Counted from the first letter of the stretch, positions 9,326 through 19,791 are shown. The stretch is DNA of 64,000 bases from Candidatus Manganitrophaceae bacterium (GCA_016200325.1 JACQEZ010000015.1:1-64000); one strand, 5' to 3'. Numbers and translations: made by a program. The notes: generated from the letters alone by a model not told the origin.

Positions 9326-12300
9326 ATGTCCGAAAAGGAGTTTCAGGCGGATGACGATCCTCAATGGTTTAAGGACGCCATTATTTATCAGCTCCATATC
9401 AAAGCGTTTTTCGATGGGACCGGCGACGGGATCGGCGATTTTAAAGGGCTGACCGAAAAATTAGATTACCTGAAAGACCTCGGGGTCACGGCGATCTGGG
9501 TCCTCCCCTTCTATCCCTCTCCGATGCGGGATGACGGCTATGACATCGCCGACTACTTCAGCGTCAACCCCGATTACGGGACGATGCGCGACTTCAAGGA
9601 GTTTTTAAAAGAGGCCCATCGGCGCTGCATCCGCGTGATCACCGAACTCGTCTTAAATCACACTTCGGATCAACATCAATGGTTCCAGCGGGCCCGGCGT
9701 TCCAGTCCGGGCTCTCATTGGCGGGACTTCTATGTCTGGAGCGACACCCCTGAGAAATACAAAGAGGCCCGGATCATTTTTAAAGATTTTGAGACCTCCA
9801 ACTGGACCTGGGATCCGGTGGCAAAAGCATACTACTGGCACCGGTTCTACTCCCACCAGCCCGACCTGAATTTCGACAACCCGCAAGTCCAGAAGGCGAT
9901 GCTCCGGGTGATGGAGCAGTGGCTGGAGCTGGGGGTCGACGGATTGCGGCTCGATGCCATTCCGTACCTTTACGAGCGGGAGGGAACCAATTGCGAGAAC
10001 CTCCCCGAGACCTATGAATTCTTGAAAAAGCTCCGCTCCCGCGTCGACGCCCAGTTTAAAAACAGGATGCTTCTGGCCGAGGCCAATCAGTGGCCGGAGG
10101 ATGCCGTCGCCTACTTCGGCAAGGGAGACTCCTGCCACATGGCGTTTCACTTTCCGTTGATGCCGCGGATCTTCATGGCGCTCCGGATGGAGGACCGCTT
10201 TCCGATCATCGATATCTTGGAGCAGACCCCCGCGATCCCGGAGAACTGCCAATGGGCGATCTTCTTGCGCAATCATGACGAGCTGACGCTGGAGATGGTA
10301 ACCGATGAAGAGCGCGACTACATGTACCGCATTTACGCGCGCGACCCGAAGATGCGGATCAACCTCGGCATTCGGCGGCGGCTCGCCCCGCTGCTGGAGA
10401 ATGATCGGAGAAAAATAGAACTGATGAACGTCCTCCTCTTCTCCCTCCCCGGAACCCCGGTGATCTATTATGGGGATGAGATCGGCATGGGGGACAACTT
10501 TTATCTCGGCGATCGAAACGGGGTCCGGACCCCGATGCAGTGGAATGCCGATCGAAACGCCGGCTTCTCGCGCGCCAACCCGCAGAAGCTCTATCTCCCG
10601 GCGATCATCGATCCGGAGTACCATTATGAAGCGGTCAATGTCGAGAATCAGGAGCGCAACCACTCCTCGCTTCTCTGGAGCATGAAGCGGTTCATCGCCA
10701 CCCGGAAGAACTACAAAGCGTTCGGACGGGGGACGCTGGAGTTTCTCCACTCCGACAATCCAAAGGTCCTCGCCTTCCTCCGGCAATATGAAGAGGAGAC
10801 GATCCTCGTCGTGGTGAACCTCTCCCGGCACTCCCAGATCGCCGAGCTCGATCTCTCCAAATTCGTCGGCTATGTCCCTCAGACCCTCTTCAGCCGGACC
10901 AAATTCCCGGCGATCCGGGATGGGCGTTACAGTGTCACCCTCGGCACCTACGGCTATTATCGTTTTCTCCTCAGAAGAGGCGAAGAGGCGATCTCGGCCG
11001 CGAGTCGCCGGACCGTTCCGGAGCTTCAGATCAGCGGGCAGTGGCTCCAGGCGTTGGAAGGGAAAGAGCGGGAACGGCTGGAGAGAGGAATCCTCCCCGC
11101 TTACATCGTCGGATGCCGATGGTTCGGCGGAAAAGCCCGCCAGATCGAGCAGCTCCGGATTGCCGAGACAATTCCGATCGGGCGGAATGGAGAGGCGGGC
11201 CGGCTGCTCTTCTTGCAAATCGAATACACGGAGGGGATTCCGGAGACCTATCTTCTCCCGGTCGCTTTCGCTTCGCGTGATGCAGCGGCGCGGATCGAAG
11301 AAGAGGCCCCGCTGGCGGTCATCGCCCGCCTCACCGTCGGGACGACCGGCATTCTCTATGACGCCGTTTACAGCGAGGCTTTCCGCCGTCATCTCCTCTC
11401 GATGATCTCGAAGAGACAGCATGTCCGGGGAGCCGCGGGAGAATTAATCGGCTCCCCGGGAGAGCGTTTTAAAGACCTGGCATCGGGCCAGAACCTCTCC
11501 GAATCACAAGTCCTCCGCGGCGATCAGACCAACACCTCGATTTTGTACGACCATGCCTTCTTCTTCAAGCTCTACCGCCGGCTGGATGAGGGGGTCAATC
11601 CCGATCTGGAGGTCGGACGGTACCTCACCGAGCAGACCCCCCCGTTCCCGCGAATTCCTCCCTTCGCGGGGGCGATCGAATACCGCAAAAACGGCGCGGA
11701 GCCGATCGTCATCGGATTGCTGCAAGGCTATGTCCAGAACGAGGGGGACGCGTGGCGATATACGGTCGATGCGGTCTCCCGCTTCTTCGAGCGGGTCCTC
11801 TCCATCCGAGGCGAGGTCCGCGAGCTCCCTCCCTCTCCCCCTTCTATTTATGAGACCGCTTACCGAGAGGTCCCCCCACTCCTTCAAGAGCTCATCAGCA
11901 CCGTCCTGCTGGAGATGGCGTCGGTGCTCGGCAAACGGACCGCCGAATTTCATCTGGCGCTCGCTTCAAATACCGAGGACCCGGCCTTTGCGCCGGAGCC
12001 GTATACCCTCCTCTATCAACGCTCCATCTTTCAGGGGATGCAAAGCCGGGGACGTCGGACCTTTCAACTTCTGAGAAACAATCTCAAATACCTCCCGGCC
12101 GCCGTTCAAGCCAAGGCTCAGAACGTTCTGGATATCGAACCGCAGATTTTGGAGCGTTTTAAAGTAATCTACAAGAAAAAGCTCTCGACGATTAAATTTA
12201 GGACCCACGGCGACTACCATCTGGGCCAGGTCCTTTATACGGGGAATGACTTTTTCCTCATCGACTTCGAAGGAGAGCCGACGCGGCCCTTAAGCGAGCG

Positions 12301-12655
12301 GCGCCTCAAGCGCTCCCCTTTTCGGGATGTCGCCGGAATGATCCGGTCGTTCCATTACAAGGCCCACACCGGATTGATCACGCAGTCTTCTATCCGCGCC
12401 GAGGATATCCCGATACTTGAACCTTGGGGCGATTTATGGTATCGATACATGGCCGGGGCGTTTCTCAGGTCCTACCTCGATACCGCCGGGGATTCTCCAT
12501 TCGTTCCCAAGGAACGGGAAGAGATCGAGATCTTGTTGAATATGTTTCTTCTGGATAAAGCGATTTATGAAATCGCCTATGAGTTAAACAATCGTCCCGA
12601 ATGGGTCGTGATCCCGCTGAAGGGGATCGCCCATCTGATGGAGACCGCACAATGA
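9326..12655 (+). CDS. treS: Trehalose synthase-maltokinase fusion (TreS-Mak)
   Basis: An 1109-residue bifunctional protein. Residues 1-550 are a GH13_16 trehalose synthase, which interconverts trehalose and maltose, with nucleophile Asp210 in LRLDAIPYL, acid/base Glu252 in LLAEANQWP and [10 protein letters not shown]. Residues about 570-1109 are a maltokinase with an aminoglycoside-phosphotransferase-like fold: HGDYHLGQ with catalytic Asp963, and the metal-binding IDFEGEP motif. It would convert trehalose to maltose and then phosphorylate it with ATP, giving the GlgE substrate. Separate and fused forms are both known in bacteria. The ribosome-binding site GAGGAG precedes the ATG, and the stop overlaps the glgB start (ATGA). 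Confidence 0.95.
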   Translation: MSEKEFQADDDPQWFKDAIIYQLHIKAFFDGTGDGIGDFKGLTEKLDYLKDLGVTAIWVLPFYPSPMRDDGYDIADYFSVNPDYGTMRDFKEFLKEAHRRCIRVITELVLNHTSDQHQWFQRARRSSPGSHWRDFYVWSDTPEKYKEARIIFKDFETSNWTWDPVAKAYYWHRFYSHQPDLNFDNPQVQKAMLRVMEQWLELGVDGLRLDAIPYLYEREGTNCENLPETYEFLKKLRSRVDAQFKNRMLLAEANQWPEDAVAYFGKGDSCHMAFHFPLMPRIFMALRMEDRFPIIDILEQTPAIPENCQWAIFLRNHDELTLEMVTDEERDYMYRIYARDPKMRINLGIRRRLAPLLENDRRKIELMNVLLFSLPGTPVIYYGDEIGMGDNFYLGDRNGVRTPMQWNADRNAGFSRANPQKLYLPAIIDPEYHYEAVNVENQERNHSSLLWSMKRFIATRKNYKAFGRGTLEFLHSDNPKVLAFLRQYEEETILVVVNLSRHSQIAELDLSKFVGYVPQTLFSRTKFPAIRDGRYSVTLGTYGYYRFLLRRGEEAISAASRRTVPELQISGQWLQALEGKERERLERGILPAYIVGCRWFGGKARQIEQLRIAETIPIGRNGEAGRLLFLQIEYTEGIPETYLLPVAFASRDAAARIEEEAPLAVIARLTVGTTGILYDAVYSEAFRRHLLSMISKRQHVRGAAGELIGSPGERFKDLASGQNLSESQVLRGDQTNTSILYDHAFFFKLYRRLDEGVNPDLEVGRYLTEQTPPFPRIPPFAGAIEYRKNGAEPIVIGLLQGYVQNEGDAWRYTVDAVSRFFERVLSIRGEVRELPPSPPSIYETAYREVPPLLQELISTVLLEMASVLGKRTAEFHLALASNTEDPAFAPEPYTLLYQRSIFQGMQSRGRRTFQLLRNNLKYLPAAVQAKAQNVLDIEPQILERFKVIYKKKLSTIKFRTHGDYHLGQVLYTGNDFFLIDFEGEPTRPLSERRLKRSPFRDVAGMIRSFHYKAHTGLITQSSIRAEDIPILEPWGDLWYRYMAGAFLRSYLDTAGDSPFVPKEREEIEILLNMFLLDKAIYEIAYELNNRPEWVVIPLKGIAHLMETAQ

Positions 12656-14583
12656 GTGGAAGTCAACGCATGAAAGGGGCCGCCCCCCAGATCAGCCTCC
12701 TCACCGACCACGATATCTATCTGCTGAAAGAAGGAAGCCACTTCCAGCTTCACCACAAAATGGGGGCCCACCCGATTGCCGAGAATGGTCTCCGCGGGGT
12801 CTACTTTGCCGTCTGGGCGCCGAATGCGGAGTCGGTCTCGGTCGTCGGCGACTTCAACGACTGGAACCGGAGCGCTCATCCTCTGATCGTCCGTCCAGAC
12901 GGCTCGGGGGTCTGGGAAGGGTTTTTCTCCGACGTCGGGGTCGGCGCGATCTATAAATATCACATCGCTTCCGGGCATCATCAATATGAGGTCGACAAGG
13001 GAGACCCGTTTGCTTTTTGGTGGGAACTCCCTCCCCGAACCGCATCGGTCGTCTGGGATTTGGGATATGAATGGGGCGATCAGGGGTGGATGTCGCAGCG
13101 GGCAAAGGCGAACCACCTCCGCGCGCCGATCTCCATCTACGAGATGCACCTCGGCTCCTGGCGCCGGGTGCCGGAGGAGGGGAATCGGCCGCTCACCTAT
13201 CGAGAGCTGGCCAAGCCGCTGACCGAATATCTGCAGGAGACCGGTTTCACCCATGTGGAATTTCTGCCGCTCACCGAGCACCCCTTCTACGGCTCCTGGG
13301 GGTATCAGACGACCGGCTACTTCGCCCCGAGCCACCGGTACGGAACGCCGCAAGATCTGATGTACCTGATCGACACCCTCCATCAAAACGGCATCGGCGT
13401 CATTCTCGACTGGGTTCCCTCCCACTTTCCGACCGATCAGCACGGACCGGCCTACTTCGACGGAACCCACCTCTACGAGCATGCCGATCCCCGCAAGGGA
13501 TACCACCCCGACTGGAACAGCTCCATCTTCAACTACGGCCGGAATGAAGTTCAAGCCTTTCTCATCAGCAGCGCCCTTTTCTGGCTCGAGAAATATCACA
13601 TCGACGGGCTCCGGATCGACGCGGTCGCCTCGATGCTCTATCTCGATTATTCGAGAAAGTCGGGCGAGTGGATTCCCAACATGTACGGCGGGCGGGAAAA
13701 TCTAGAAGCGATCTCTCTGCTGAAGCGATTGAACGAAGCGATCTACGGCGCGTTCCCCGACGTGCAGACCTATGCGGAGGAGTCGACCGCCTGGCCGATG
13801 GTCTCCCGCCCCGTGTATGTCGGCGGGCTCGGCTTCGGGATGAAGTGGAACATGGGCTGGATGCACGACACCCTCTCCTACTTCTCCAATGATCCGGTGT
13901 TTAGAAAATACCACCAAAACCAGCTGACCTTCAGCATCTGGTATGCCTTTTTCGAAAATTTCGTCCTTCCCCTCTCTCATGACGAGGTGGTCCATGGAAA
14001 GGGATCGCTCCTCTCCAAGATGCCGGGAGACGGCTGGCAGAAGTTCGCCAACCTGCGGCTGCTCTTCGGCTACATGTTTACCCACCCCGGGAAGAAGCTT
14101 CTCTTTATGGGGGGAGAGTTCGGCCAAGGCCGCGAGTGGAACCATGAGGAGAGCCTCGAATGGCATCTGCTCCAATACCCGCAACACCAGCAGGTGAAGC
14201 AGTGGCTCAGCGACGTCAATCGGTTCTACCGGAACGAGCCGGCGCTGCATCAGAAAGATTTCGATCAGTCGGGCTTCGAGTGGATTGACTTCGGCGACGC
14301 GGGGGCGAGCGTCATCAGCTATCTCCGCCGCGGAGACGATCCGAACGACGTGATCGTCATGGCCTTCAACTTTACCCCGGTCCCGCGTCTTCATTACCGG
14401 ATCGGCGTTCCCTTTGAAGGGTTTTGGCAGGAGCGGCTCAACAGCGACTCGGCCTTCTACGGCGGAAGCAACCTCGGAAACGGCGGCGGGGTGAATGCCG
14501 AGCCGATTCAATCCCACGGCCGGACCCACTCGATTGAGATCACGATTCCCCCGCTGGGGATGGTGGCGCTTAAGAGAGGGTAA
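12652..14583 (+). CDS. glgB: 1,4-alpha-glucan branching enzyme GlgB
   Basis: A 643-residue GH13_9 branching enzyme. It starts with a CBM48 module (about 40-130) and continues with the catalytic barrel: nucleophile Asp323 in [10 protein letters not shown], acid/base Glu376 in YAEESTAWP and [12 protein letters not shown]. It introduces alpha-1,6 branches into the glucan made by GlgE. I chose ATG 12652 because it overlaps the upstream stop in an ATGA arrangement, which fits translational coupling; the reading frame extends to 12601 but that would intrude on the previous gene. A strong bidirectional terminator follows at 14746-14783. Confidence 0.95.
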   Translation: MSGSQRMKGAAPQISLLTDHDIYLLKEGSHFQLHHKMGAHPIAENGLRGVYFAVWAPNAESVSVVGDFNDWNRSAHPLIVRPDGSGVWEGFFSDVGVGAIYKYHIASGHHQYEVDKGDPFAFWWELPPRTASVVWDLGYEWGDQGWMSQRAKANHLRAPISIYEMHLGSWRRVPEEGNRPLTYRELAKPLTEYLQETGFTHVEFLPLTEHPFYGSWGYQTTGYFAPSHRYGTPQDLMYLIDTLHQNGIGVILDWVPSHFPTDQHGPAYFDGTHLYEHADPRKGYHPDWNSSIFNYGRNEVQAFLISSALFWLEKYHIDGLRIDAVASMLYLDYSRKSGEWIPNMYGGRENLEAISLLKRLNEAIYGAFPDVQTYAEESTAWPMVSRPVYVGGLGFGMKWNMGWMHDTLSYFSNDPVFRKYHQNQLTFSIWYAFFENFVLPLSHDEVVHGKGSLLSKMPGDGWQKFANLRLLFGYMFTHPGKKLLFMGGEFGQGREWNHEESLEWHLLQYPQHQQVKQWLSDVNRFYRNEPALHQKDFDQSGFEWIDFGDAGASVISYLRRGDDPNDVIVMAFNFTPVPRLHYRIGVPFEGFWQERLNSDSAFYGGSNLGNGGGVNAEPIQSHGRTHSIEITIPPLGMVALKRG

Positions 14584-14745
14584 GCGCCCCCTCTCAACTT
14601 CCTTACATATTTGCACCTTGCGGCCGAGAGGATGTTCTTAGGCTCCTTCGAAAGGGAATACTTAATAGCCTCACAGCCTCTCAAAAGTAAATTTACCATT
14701 CATAAAGAAAAACCATACATTCCAAAACCGTTGTCCTCCGAAATG

Positions 14746-14783
14746 AAAAAGGCCCTGGTCTTGTCTCAGACCAGGGCCTTTTT
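14746..14783. terminator. Bidirectional terminator between glgB and the cytochrome operon
   Basis: AAAAAGGCCCTGGTC at 14746-14760 is the reverse complement of GACCAGGGCCTTTTT at 14769-14783, with an 8-base loop. The A-run and T-run at the two ends make it work in both directions. It lies between the convergent glgB (plus strand) and the cytochrome gene ending at 14795 (minus strand). Confidence 0.9.
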
Positions 14784-14794
14784 CAAAAGCGCGC

Positions 14795-15718
14795 TTAGTT
14801 TTTAAATTGGTCGTACTCGTTGTGCTCGACCACTTTCGGCAGGTACTCCCGAGGAATCCGTTCCATCTTCGGATCTCTCAATGACAACACAAACACGGTC
14901 AGCGCGGTCGCCTCGTCGTCGGTGAGGTTCCAATTCGGCATGATCGTCGGCGGCGTCCGGTCTTTCGGATTCGGCGCATTCATTGTCCCCGGCACGATCT
15001 TTTGCGGATCTTTAAAATGCTCCCACTCCCAGGTTCGGGTCGTATGGTCTTTCGCTTTGATCCGGGAGTAATCGTGGACGAGATAAAAAGCCAGCTCGGT
15101 CTTGCTCCCCATCGATGAGATCTCCGGCGCCAGGGTGGCGGTGCTCCCCAATTGGCGGATGGCGTGGCAGGCGACGCAGCCAAGCTCGGTCGCGAGCCGC
15201 TTCCCCTCCATCAAGACCTTCGTTTCGGGCCAATAGACATCGGGCGAGTAGAGCTCATAGTGGCACTTGGTGCAGGCGGCCTGAACATAGGGGCCGGTGA
15301 GGAGCTGGCGGTCGAGATGGTGGACGACGCCATGCGTCTTCTCTACCGTAACCGCTTGGCCGTCTCCCTCGTGGCAGATGGTGCAGCCGAACTTCTCGAA
15401 TGCATGCTTCGAGATATATCCCTCTTTTGCAAAGTTGGAATGGGTTTTATACGGCTGCGGCTCATTCTCGAATGCCGGGTTGTCGATCCCGCCATGGCAG
15501 GTCGTGCAGCGATCGGCTCGGTTCAGACGCTCATTCCAGATCTGCTTGACCTTGAGCGGGGTGCCGGCCACCTTCGGGTCGTTCGTCACCTTCGCCAATT
15601 TTTCGTAATAGACCTTTTCGTATTTCTTCCACTCGGGGGCCTGTTCCCGAAAAGCGAAGACCCCGATCTGGAATAGAACCGCCACACTGAAGGACGCAAA
15701 TAAGACGTGTTTTACCAT
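14795..15718 (-). CDS. Tetraheme cytochrome c of the bc-type complex
   Basis: A 307-residue protein with an N-terminal hydrophobic segment (about 5-22) that may stay as a membrane anchor. It has four CxxCH heme sites: CTTCH at 71, CTICH at 112, CTKCH at 149 and CVACH at 181. A C-terminal hydrophobic helix of the kind seen in cytochrome c1 is not obvious. The gene is last in the run Rieske, cytochrome b6, subunit IV-like, 40-residue peptide, this gene. It therefore probably replaces cytochrome c1 or f as the electron exit of the complex. Multiheme c subunits in this place are known in Nitrospirota. Its protein partner is inferred. Confidence 0.85.
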   Translation of the reverse strand: MVKHVLFASFSVAVLFQIGVFAFREQAPEWKKYEKVYYEKLAKVTNDPKVAGTPLKVKQIWNERLNRADRCTTCHGGIDNPAFENEPQPYKTHSNFAKEGYISKHAFEKFGCTICHEGDGQAVTVEKTHGVVHHLDRQLLTGPYVQAACTKCHYELYSPDVYWPETKVLMEGKRLATELGCVACHAIRQLGSTATLAPEISSMGSKTELAFYLVHDYSRIKAKDHTTRTWEWEHFKDPQKIVPGTMNAPNPKDRTPPTIMPNWNLTDDEATALTVFVLSLRDPKMERIPREYLPKVVEHNEYDQFKN

Positions 15719-15736
15719 AAACCGCTCGATCCCTTC

Positions 15737-15859
15737 CTATTTTTTCTGCTTTTCCTTCTTGAACGCGTTCTCAAGCCAGACGGTCACCCCGAGAAAGAGC
15801 CCCATGATCCCCAGGGTGCCGACCGTGATAAAAAGCCCAATTCCCAATCGGTCATTCAT
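15737..15859 (-). CDS. 40-residue single-helix membrane protein in the bc-complex operon
   Basis: A very short frame: MNDRLGIGLFITVGTLGIMG begins a protein with one membrane helix (about 5-28) and a basic tail ending KKEKQKK. A good ribosome-binding site (GGAGGG, 8 bases upstream) precedes the ATG. It sits between the cytochrome b C-terminal subunit and the tetraheme cytochrome with gaps of about 20 bases, so it is almost certainly cotranscribed. Small single-helix subunits such as PetG, PetL or PetN are standard in b6f complexes, which makes a structural subunit likely. No sequence family was recognised. Confidence 0.65.
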   Translation of the reverse strand: MNDRLGIGLFITVGTLGIMGLFLGVTVWLENAFKKEKQKK

Positions 15860-15879
15860 GAAGAATCCCTCCTTCGCCT

Positions 15880-16740
15880 TTATATCTTAAACCAAGGGGT
15901 CACCAAGACATATTTGACCCCCGCGAGCAGTCGCAAATAGATCTTCAGCGGCACCCCGACCATCGAGAGGAAGAGGAACATCATCAGATTGTAGCGGACG
16001 AACCCCAACGAGTTGTAAAACTTCCTCATAAAGATGAACGGAACGCCGAAACCGACCGCGTAATATCCGAGAAACAAAACCCAGGTCAACAGGTTCGCGA
16101 TCGTGATGCCGTAGCGGCCGAGGGTGACGAGCGGCGTCGCGCTCAATCCGAGCGTCTTTTGAAAGATGACCTCCAGATCGATGAGCCCTCCGGTGATCGC
16201 CTTGTGCTCATGCGGGTTGTCCCACGGCCAGTACCACGACCAATCCAAGCCCCGGAACCAGACGCCGACCACGATCAGAATGTACCAAAGTCCGAGTCCG
16301 AAGATAAAACCGAGGACGGCGAACTTTCTCTCGGAGAAGGTGTAGTATCCTTTGCCGCGCGGGTTCGGATCGATGTAAGGGAGCAGAACCAGCCCGACGA
16401 TGATCAAGGAAGGGAGGACCACCCCGGCCAGCCAGGGATCGAAATAGACCAGCAGCTCCTGAAGGCCCAAGAAATACCAGGGGGCCTTCGTCGGATTCGG
16501 CGTCGTGTCGGAGCTCGCCAGCTCTTCCAGCGGCGCGGGGGAGATAATCGAGAGGAAGAGGAGAAAAGCGGTCGCCGCCAAGATTGAAATCAGCTCGAGG
16601 TAGACCAGGTTCGGCCAGACCAAGACGTGGTCTTCCGGCCCCATCTTTTCAATCGCCGATTTCTTGATGAGCGCGGCCAGCCCGCCCGAATTTCCATCCC
16701 GCTTCGGAAGCGTTCCAAGCGTTGTTTCCTTTTCAGCCAT
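15880..16740 (-). CDS. Cytochrome b C-terminal subunit (subunit IV-like)
   Basis: A 286-residue membrane protein with about six helices. It contains APWYFLGLQELL, equivalent to the PEWY quinol-site region of cytochrome b/subunit IV, but with APWY in place of PEWY. Cyanobacterial subunit IV has about 160 residues. The extra length here is a C-terminal extension with two or three more helices, as in other Nitrospirota complexes. Together with the b6-like gene upstream it completes a split cytochrome b. The ribosome-binding site GAGGAAAAT is present. Confidence 0.88.
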   Translation of the reverse strand: MAEKETTLGTLPKRDGNSGGLAALIKKSAIEKMGPEDHVLVWPNLVYLELISILAATAFLLFLSIISPAPLEELASSDTTPNPTKAPWYFLGLQELLVYFDPWLAGVVLPSLIIVGLVLLPYIDPNPRGKGYYTFSERKFAVLGFIFGLGLWYILIVVGVWFRGLDWSWYWPWDNPHEHKAITGGLIDLEVIFQKTLGLSATPLVTLGRYGITIANLLTWVLFLGYYAVGFGVPFIFMRKFYNSLGFVRYNLMMFLFLSMVGVPLKIYLRLLAGVKYVLVTPWFKI

Positions 16741-16768
16741 CTATTTTCCTCAAACCAAAACGATAGGA

Positions 16769-17539
16769 TTAAAGGGGTCCCGAGAATCCGTCTTTTCGGA
16801 TCCGCCAGAAGTGAACCGCCATGAACAGCGCCATCACCAGCGGCAACCCGAGACAATGAAGCACGTAGAACCGAAGGAGCGCGCTCTGTCCGACCACCGT
16901 TCCACCGAGCAGCGCAAAGCGAACGTCGTTGTCGACCGTGACACCGAGCTCCGGCCCGAACGGCCCGGTATTTCCGACCAACGGGGTCGCTTCGGCCATT
17001 TTGCTTCCGACCGTCACCGCCCAGAGGGCCAACTGGTCCCAAGGAAGCAGATAACCGGTCCAGCTCATCACCAGGGTCACGACCAAGAGGATCACGCCGA
17101 CGACCCAGTTGAACTCCCGCGGCGGTTTATACGAGCCGGTCAGGAAGACCCGGGTCATATGCATCCAGACGGAGAAGACCATCGCATGGGCCGACCACCG
17201 ATGCAGGTTTCGGAAGAGGCTCCCGAAGTAGATCACCGTTCCCAAATCTTTAATGTCGTTATAAGCGCGCCGGGTATCGGGAACATAATAGAACATCAAG
17301 AAGACGCCGGTGATGGCGAGCATGACGAAGAAGAAAAAGGTCAGCCCCCCCAGACACCAGGTAAATTTAATCTTTAATGCACCGCGACGGACACGAACCG
17401 GGTGAAGATGAAGGATGACGTTGCTGAACATCACCAAGGCGCGGTTGGCATCCGTGTTCGGAAATCCATGACGGAAGATCGACTTCCAGGCCTGCGTCTG
17501 GGTGACGTTCTCCCGAATTTGATCAAGTAACTTGTTCAT
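16769..17539 (-). CDS. Cytochrome b6-like subunit with a probable heme c_i cysteine
   Basis: A 256-residue, four-helix cytochrome b N-terminal subunit that holds the two b hemes of the quinol:cytochrome c oxidoreductase. Ligand pairs are His113/His127 (HX13H in HRWSAHAMV...MH) and His228/His243 (HX14H); the longer second spacing is that of b6f-type complexes. Cys62 in WCLGGLT lies where Cys35 of cytochrome b6 (YCLGGIT) covalently binds the extra high-spin heme c_i, so this complex probably carries that heme too. AAGGAG precedes the start. It is encoded between the Rieske protein and the subunit IV-like gene. Confidence 0.92.
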   Translation of the reverse strand: MNKLLDQIRENVTQTQAWKSIFRHGFPNTDANRALVMFSNVILHLHPVRVRRGALKIKFTWCLGGLTFFFFVMLAITGVFLMFYYVPDTRRAYNDIKDLGTVIYFGSLFRNLHRWSAHAMVFSVWMHMTRVFLTGSYKPPREFNWVVGVILLVVTLVMSWTGYLLPWDQLALWAVTVGSKMAEATPLVGNTGPFGPELGVTVDNDVRFALLGGTVVGQSALLRFYVLHCLGLPLVMALFMAVHFWRIRKDGFSGPL

Positions 17540-17582
17540 TCCGGCTGTCTCTCCTTCATATGCAGTGTGATACCCTGTCCCG

Positions 17583-18155
17583 CTAAATCTTCAAGAAAAA
17601 TGGAGGAACTTCTCGAGTCGCTTCGTCGACCATCAACCCTTCATCGGTCCCTTTTGGATCGGGGTCCTGACGCTGGTTGAAGTTGACGACAATCTGGCCG
17701 TCGACCGGGTCGAGCGCGACCCCCGCCCGCCAAAGAGTTCGAGGGGCCGGACCGCCGACCACGTTTCCGGTGACGTCGTAGATGCTCCCATGGCAGGGGC
17801 ACCGGAAACGTTTCTGGTCGTCGAACCAGTTGGGGGTGCAGCCGAGGTGCCGGCAGATCGCCACCAATACATAGAGCCCCCGTTCGTTTCGGACCACCCA
17901 GATCTGGCGCTCTTTCTTCAGCTTGTTGTCGACGCCGACCCCATACTCTTCCGGCTTTCCGATTTTAAAAACCGTCGGCGGCTCATAAAGGACGTTGGGA
18001 AACATATATCTGAGGGCGCCGACACCGGTCCCCCCGAGCGCCGCGGCAAACCCGCCCCAGCCGATTCCTAAACCCATGAGGGTAAAAAACCGCCGCCGGC
18101 TGACGTCTGCCTGTTGTGGATTCTGCGGACCCTCTTTCTTGCCACCGGGAATCAT
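17583..18155 (-). CDS. Rieske iron-sulfur protein
   Basis: A 190-residue protein. [10 protein letters not shown] at about residues 19-28 resembles a twin-arginine signal-anchor, followed by a Gly/Ala-rich helix. The [2Fe-2S] ligands are in CRHLGC and CPCHGS, with two Cys and two His, and the disulfide cysteines are also present. It would carry electrons from quinol at the cytochrome b subunit to the cytochrome c subunit on the periplasmic side. The ribosome-binding site GGAGGAGG lies just after a small hairpin at 18172-18189. It is the first gene of the bc-complex set. Confidence 0.95.
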   Translation of the reverse strand: MIPGGKKEGPQNPQQADVSRRRFFTLMGLGIGWGGFAAALGGTGVGALRYMFPNVLYEPPTVFKIGKPEEYGVGVDNKLKKERQIWVVRNERGLYVLVAICRHLGCTPNWFDDQKRFRCPCHGSIYDVTGNVVGGPAPRTLWRAGVALDPVDGQIVVNFNQRQDPDPKGTDEGLMVDEATREVPPFFLKI

Positions 18156-18171
18156 ATCCGAACCTCCTCCG

Positions 18172-18189
18172 CACCGCGTTGACGCGGTG
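18172..18189 (-). promoter_or_regulatory. Small hairpin next to the Rieske ribosome-binding site
   Basis: CACCGCG (18172-18178) and CGCGGTG (18183-18189) form a 7-bp stem with a 4-base loop, directly upstream of the GGAGGAGG ribosome-binding site on the minus strand. It has no T-run, so it is not a usual terminator. It may be an mRNA-processing or stability element. Confidence 0.25.
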
Positions 18190-18224
18190 GTCTGTTTCTT
18201 AATTGATGCGACAAAAACGGAAGA

Positions 18225-18764
18225 TCATCTCTTTTTTTTACGCGGGATCGCTTTCGCCTTCTTTTTTTTCCGAAAAAAACCAAAATAAACAATCGCAATC
18301 AGGAAAGCCGACCCGCCCGTCCAATAGATCCAAGCATAGGGCGACTCTTTCCCCGGTGCGCCGAAATCGATGGTCGCCCCCCGGTGCGTCACCCGGTCGC
18401 CGGGGGTGAACGTCACCGGCGCCTTCTTGACCTCGCTCCCGACGGTGACGATAATCTCATCGCCGAGATTGTCGTCATGGAGGTGAAAAAGGGCTTCGTA
18501 GTAACCGAAGCCGTTCGTCGTCGTCTTCTGTTTCTCCCCCCCTTTATGCTCGAGGAGCACGTCAACGCCCTTGAGGGCGTTTCCCTCGGCATCCCGGACA
18601 TAACCGGAGACAACATAGCGATGATCGGCTTCGTGAGTTGCGAAAGCAGGATTGGGCGAAATGCCTAAGAGAGAGAGAACGAAAATAAAAAGGATCACGA
18701 ATCGCGTTCCATCAGGAAATCTCTCCGGAGAGATTCTTCGGCGAAAATAAAATCGCCGTATCAT
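18225..18764 (-). CDS. Exported carboxypeptidase-regulatory-like protein with C-terminal membrane anchor
   Basis: A 179-residue protein. A hydrophobic signal (about residues 22-42, ending near AFA) is followed by an Ig-like carboxypeptidase-regulatory-type domain (about 48-130, starting VVSGYVRDAEGNALKGVDV). A membrane helix (about 145-165) and a very basic tail (FRKKKKAKAIPRKKKR) end it. It lies upstream of the Rieske gene and downstream of cytochrome genes, so a role in assembly or docking at the complex is possible but is inference. The ATG at 18764 lacks a clear ribosome-binding site, so the start may be later; a GTG within FVILFIF is one option. Confidence 0.6.
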   Translation of the reverse strand: MIRRFYFRRRISPERFPDGTRFVILFIFVLSLLGISPNPAFATHEADHRYVVSGYVRDAEGNALKGVDVLLEHKGGEKQKTTTNGFGYYEALFHLHDDNLGDEIIVTVGSEVKKAPVTFTPGDRVTHRGATIDFGAPGKESPYAWIYWTGGSAFLIAIVYFGFFRKKKKAKAIPRKKKR

Positions 18765-18947
18765 AAATCAGCGGAGAAAATATGTCAACAATCCCGATGT
18801 GTTTCCTTCGTCCCCCACCGGCTCCCCAAACAGACATGCTTCGCCGGTGCCCCCTTAAAGAACCATCCCCTTCATCCACTTTCAGCGAACTCTTTTTATC
18901 GGTCGACCGATGACCTCCCCGCGGCCCCGTTGCATCGACCCGATGAT

Positions 18948-19763
18948 TTAACTTTTCCGTGCTCCCGCTACCGGCGGATCCTCATAAGGGGTCACACCAT
19001 CCGGCTGGAGCGGCGGTCCTTTGAGGGTGGTCAGGTAGAGGGTGACCGCCAACGCTTCATCCTCCGACAATCCCAAATTCGGCATCCGCGTTTTTGGCTT
19101 AAACGATTGCGGATTGCGAATCCATCGGTAGATGAATTGGGGCTGCAGCATAAAACCGGCGCGCGATAAATACGGACCGAGCGTTCCCCCCTTCTTCCCG
19201 ACCATGTGGCAGCCGATGCAGCCATGCTCTTCGAACAGCTCCTTCCCCTGGTCGGTCAGCTCCTGCTTTTTCTCATCGTTGGGAACTTTCGACTCCATGA
19301 GGGTGCGAAATTCGTTCTCTTGAACGCCGGGAGCCCGAACCCGGGTCGTCGAATAGGGCTTCTCTTTATCAAACTTGACCTTCTCTCCCTTGTAAGGGTG
19401 GAGGGTTCGGATATAAGCGACGAGCGACCAGATCTCTTCTTCGGAGAAGACCTTTCCCCAGGCCGGCATCATTCCGGAGAGATCGACTCCGCGGCCCCCC
19501 TTGTCGATTACGTCGTAGATCTCCTTGTTGCTTAACTTGACCATATACTGCTCTTTCTTGTCGGTCAGGTCGCGCGCATGGGGATCGAGGTTCCTCGCAT
19601 TATACCCATCTCCCTGGCCGCTGTTCCCATGACAGGGAGTGCAGTACCGATCAAAGAGATGTCTCCCCTGAGAGACATGTTTGTCTTGAAAGAAAAACGA
19701 AAAGGCAACCCCGCCTGCAATAAGGACGATCGCCGGAATGAGCACCAATTGCAGCTTCTTCAT
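18948..19763 (-). CDS. Diheme cytochrome c
   Basis: A 271-residue exported protein with an N-terminal hydrophobic signal or anchor (MKKLQLVLIPAIVLIAGGVA) and two heme sites: CTPCH at about 41 and CIGCH at about 185. Each half has a late Met ligand candidate (MMPAWGK and RMPNLGL). The frame stays open to 19862, but ATG 19763 has a ribosome-binding site (GGAGGA) and avoids running into the upstream gene. The first module closely resembles modules of the tetraheme cytochrome at 30051-31289 (NLDP...DLT, EIYDVIDKGG, MPAWGK). It is probably a periplasmic electron carrier. Confidence 0.85.
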   Translation of the reverse strand: MKKLQLVLIPAIVLIAGGVAFSFFFQDKHVSQGRHLFDRYCTPCHGNSGQGDGYNARNLDPHARDLTDKKEQYMVKLSNKEIYDVIDKGGRGVDLSGMMPAWGKVFSEEEIWSLVAYIRTLHPYKGEKVKFDKEKPYSTTRVRAPGVQENEFRTLMESKVPNDEKKQELTDQGKELFEEHGCIGCHMVGKKGGTLGPYLSRAGFMLQPQFIYRWIRNPQSFKPKTRMPNLGLSEDEALAVTLYLTTLKGPPLQPDGVTPYEDPPVAGARKS

Positions 19764-19791
19764 TACTTCGCTCTTCCTCCTAAAAGAAACA

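Noticed and set aside
9653-11422. 589-codon minus-strand frame inside treS-mak
   Set aside because: Antisense shadow: low-complexity Arg/Glu/Asp-rich translation, and the plus strand has intact catalytic motifs throughout.
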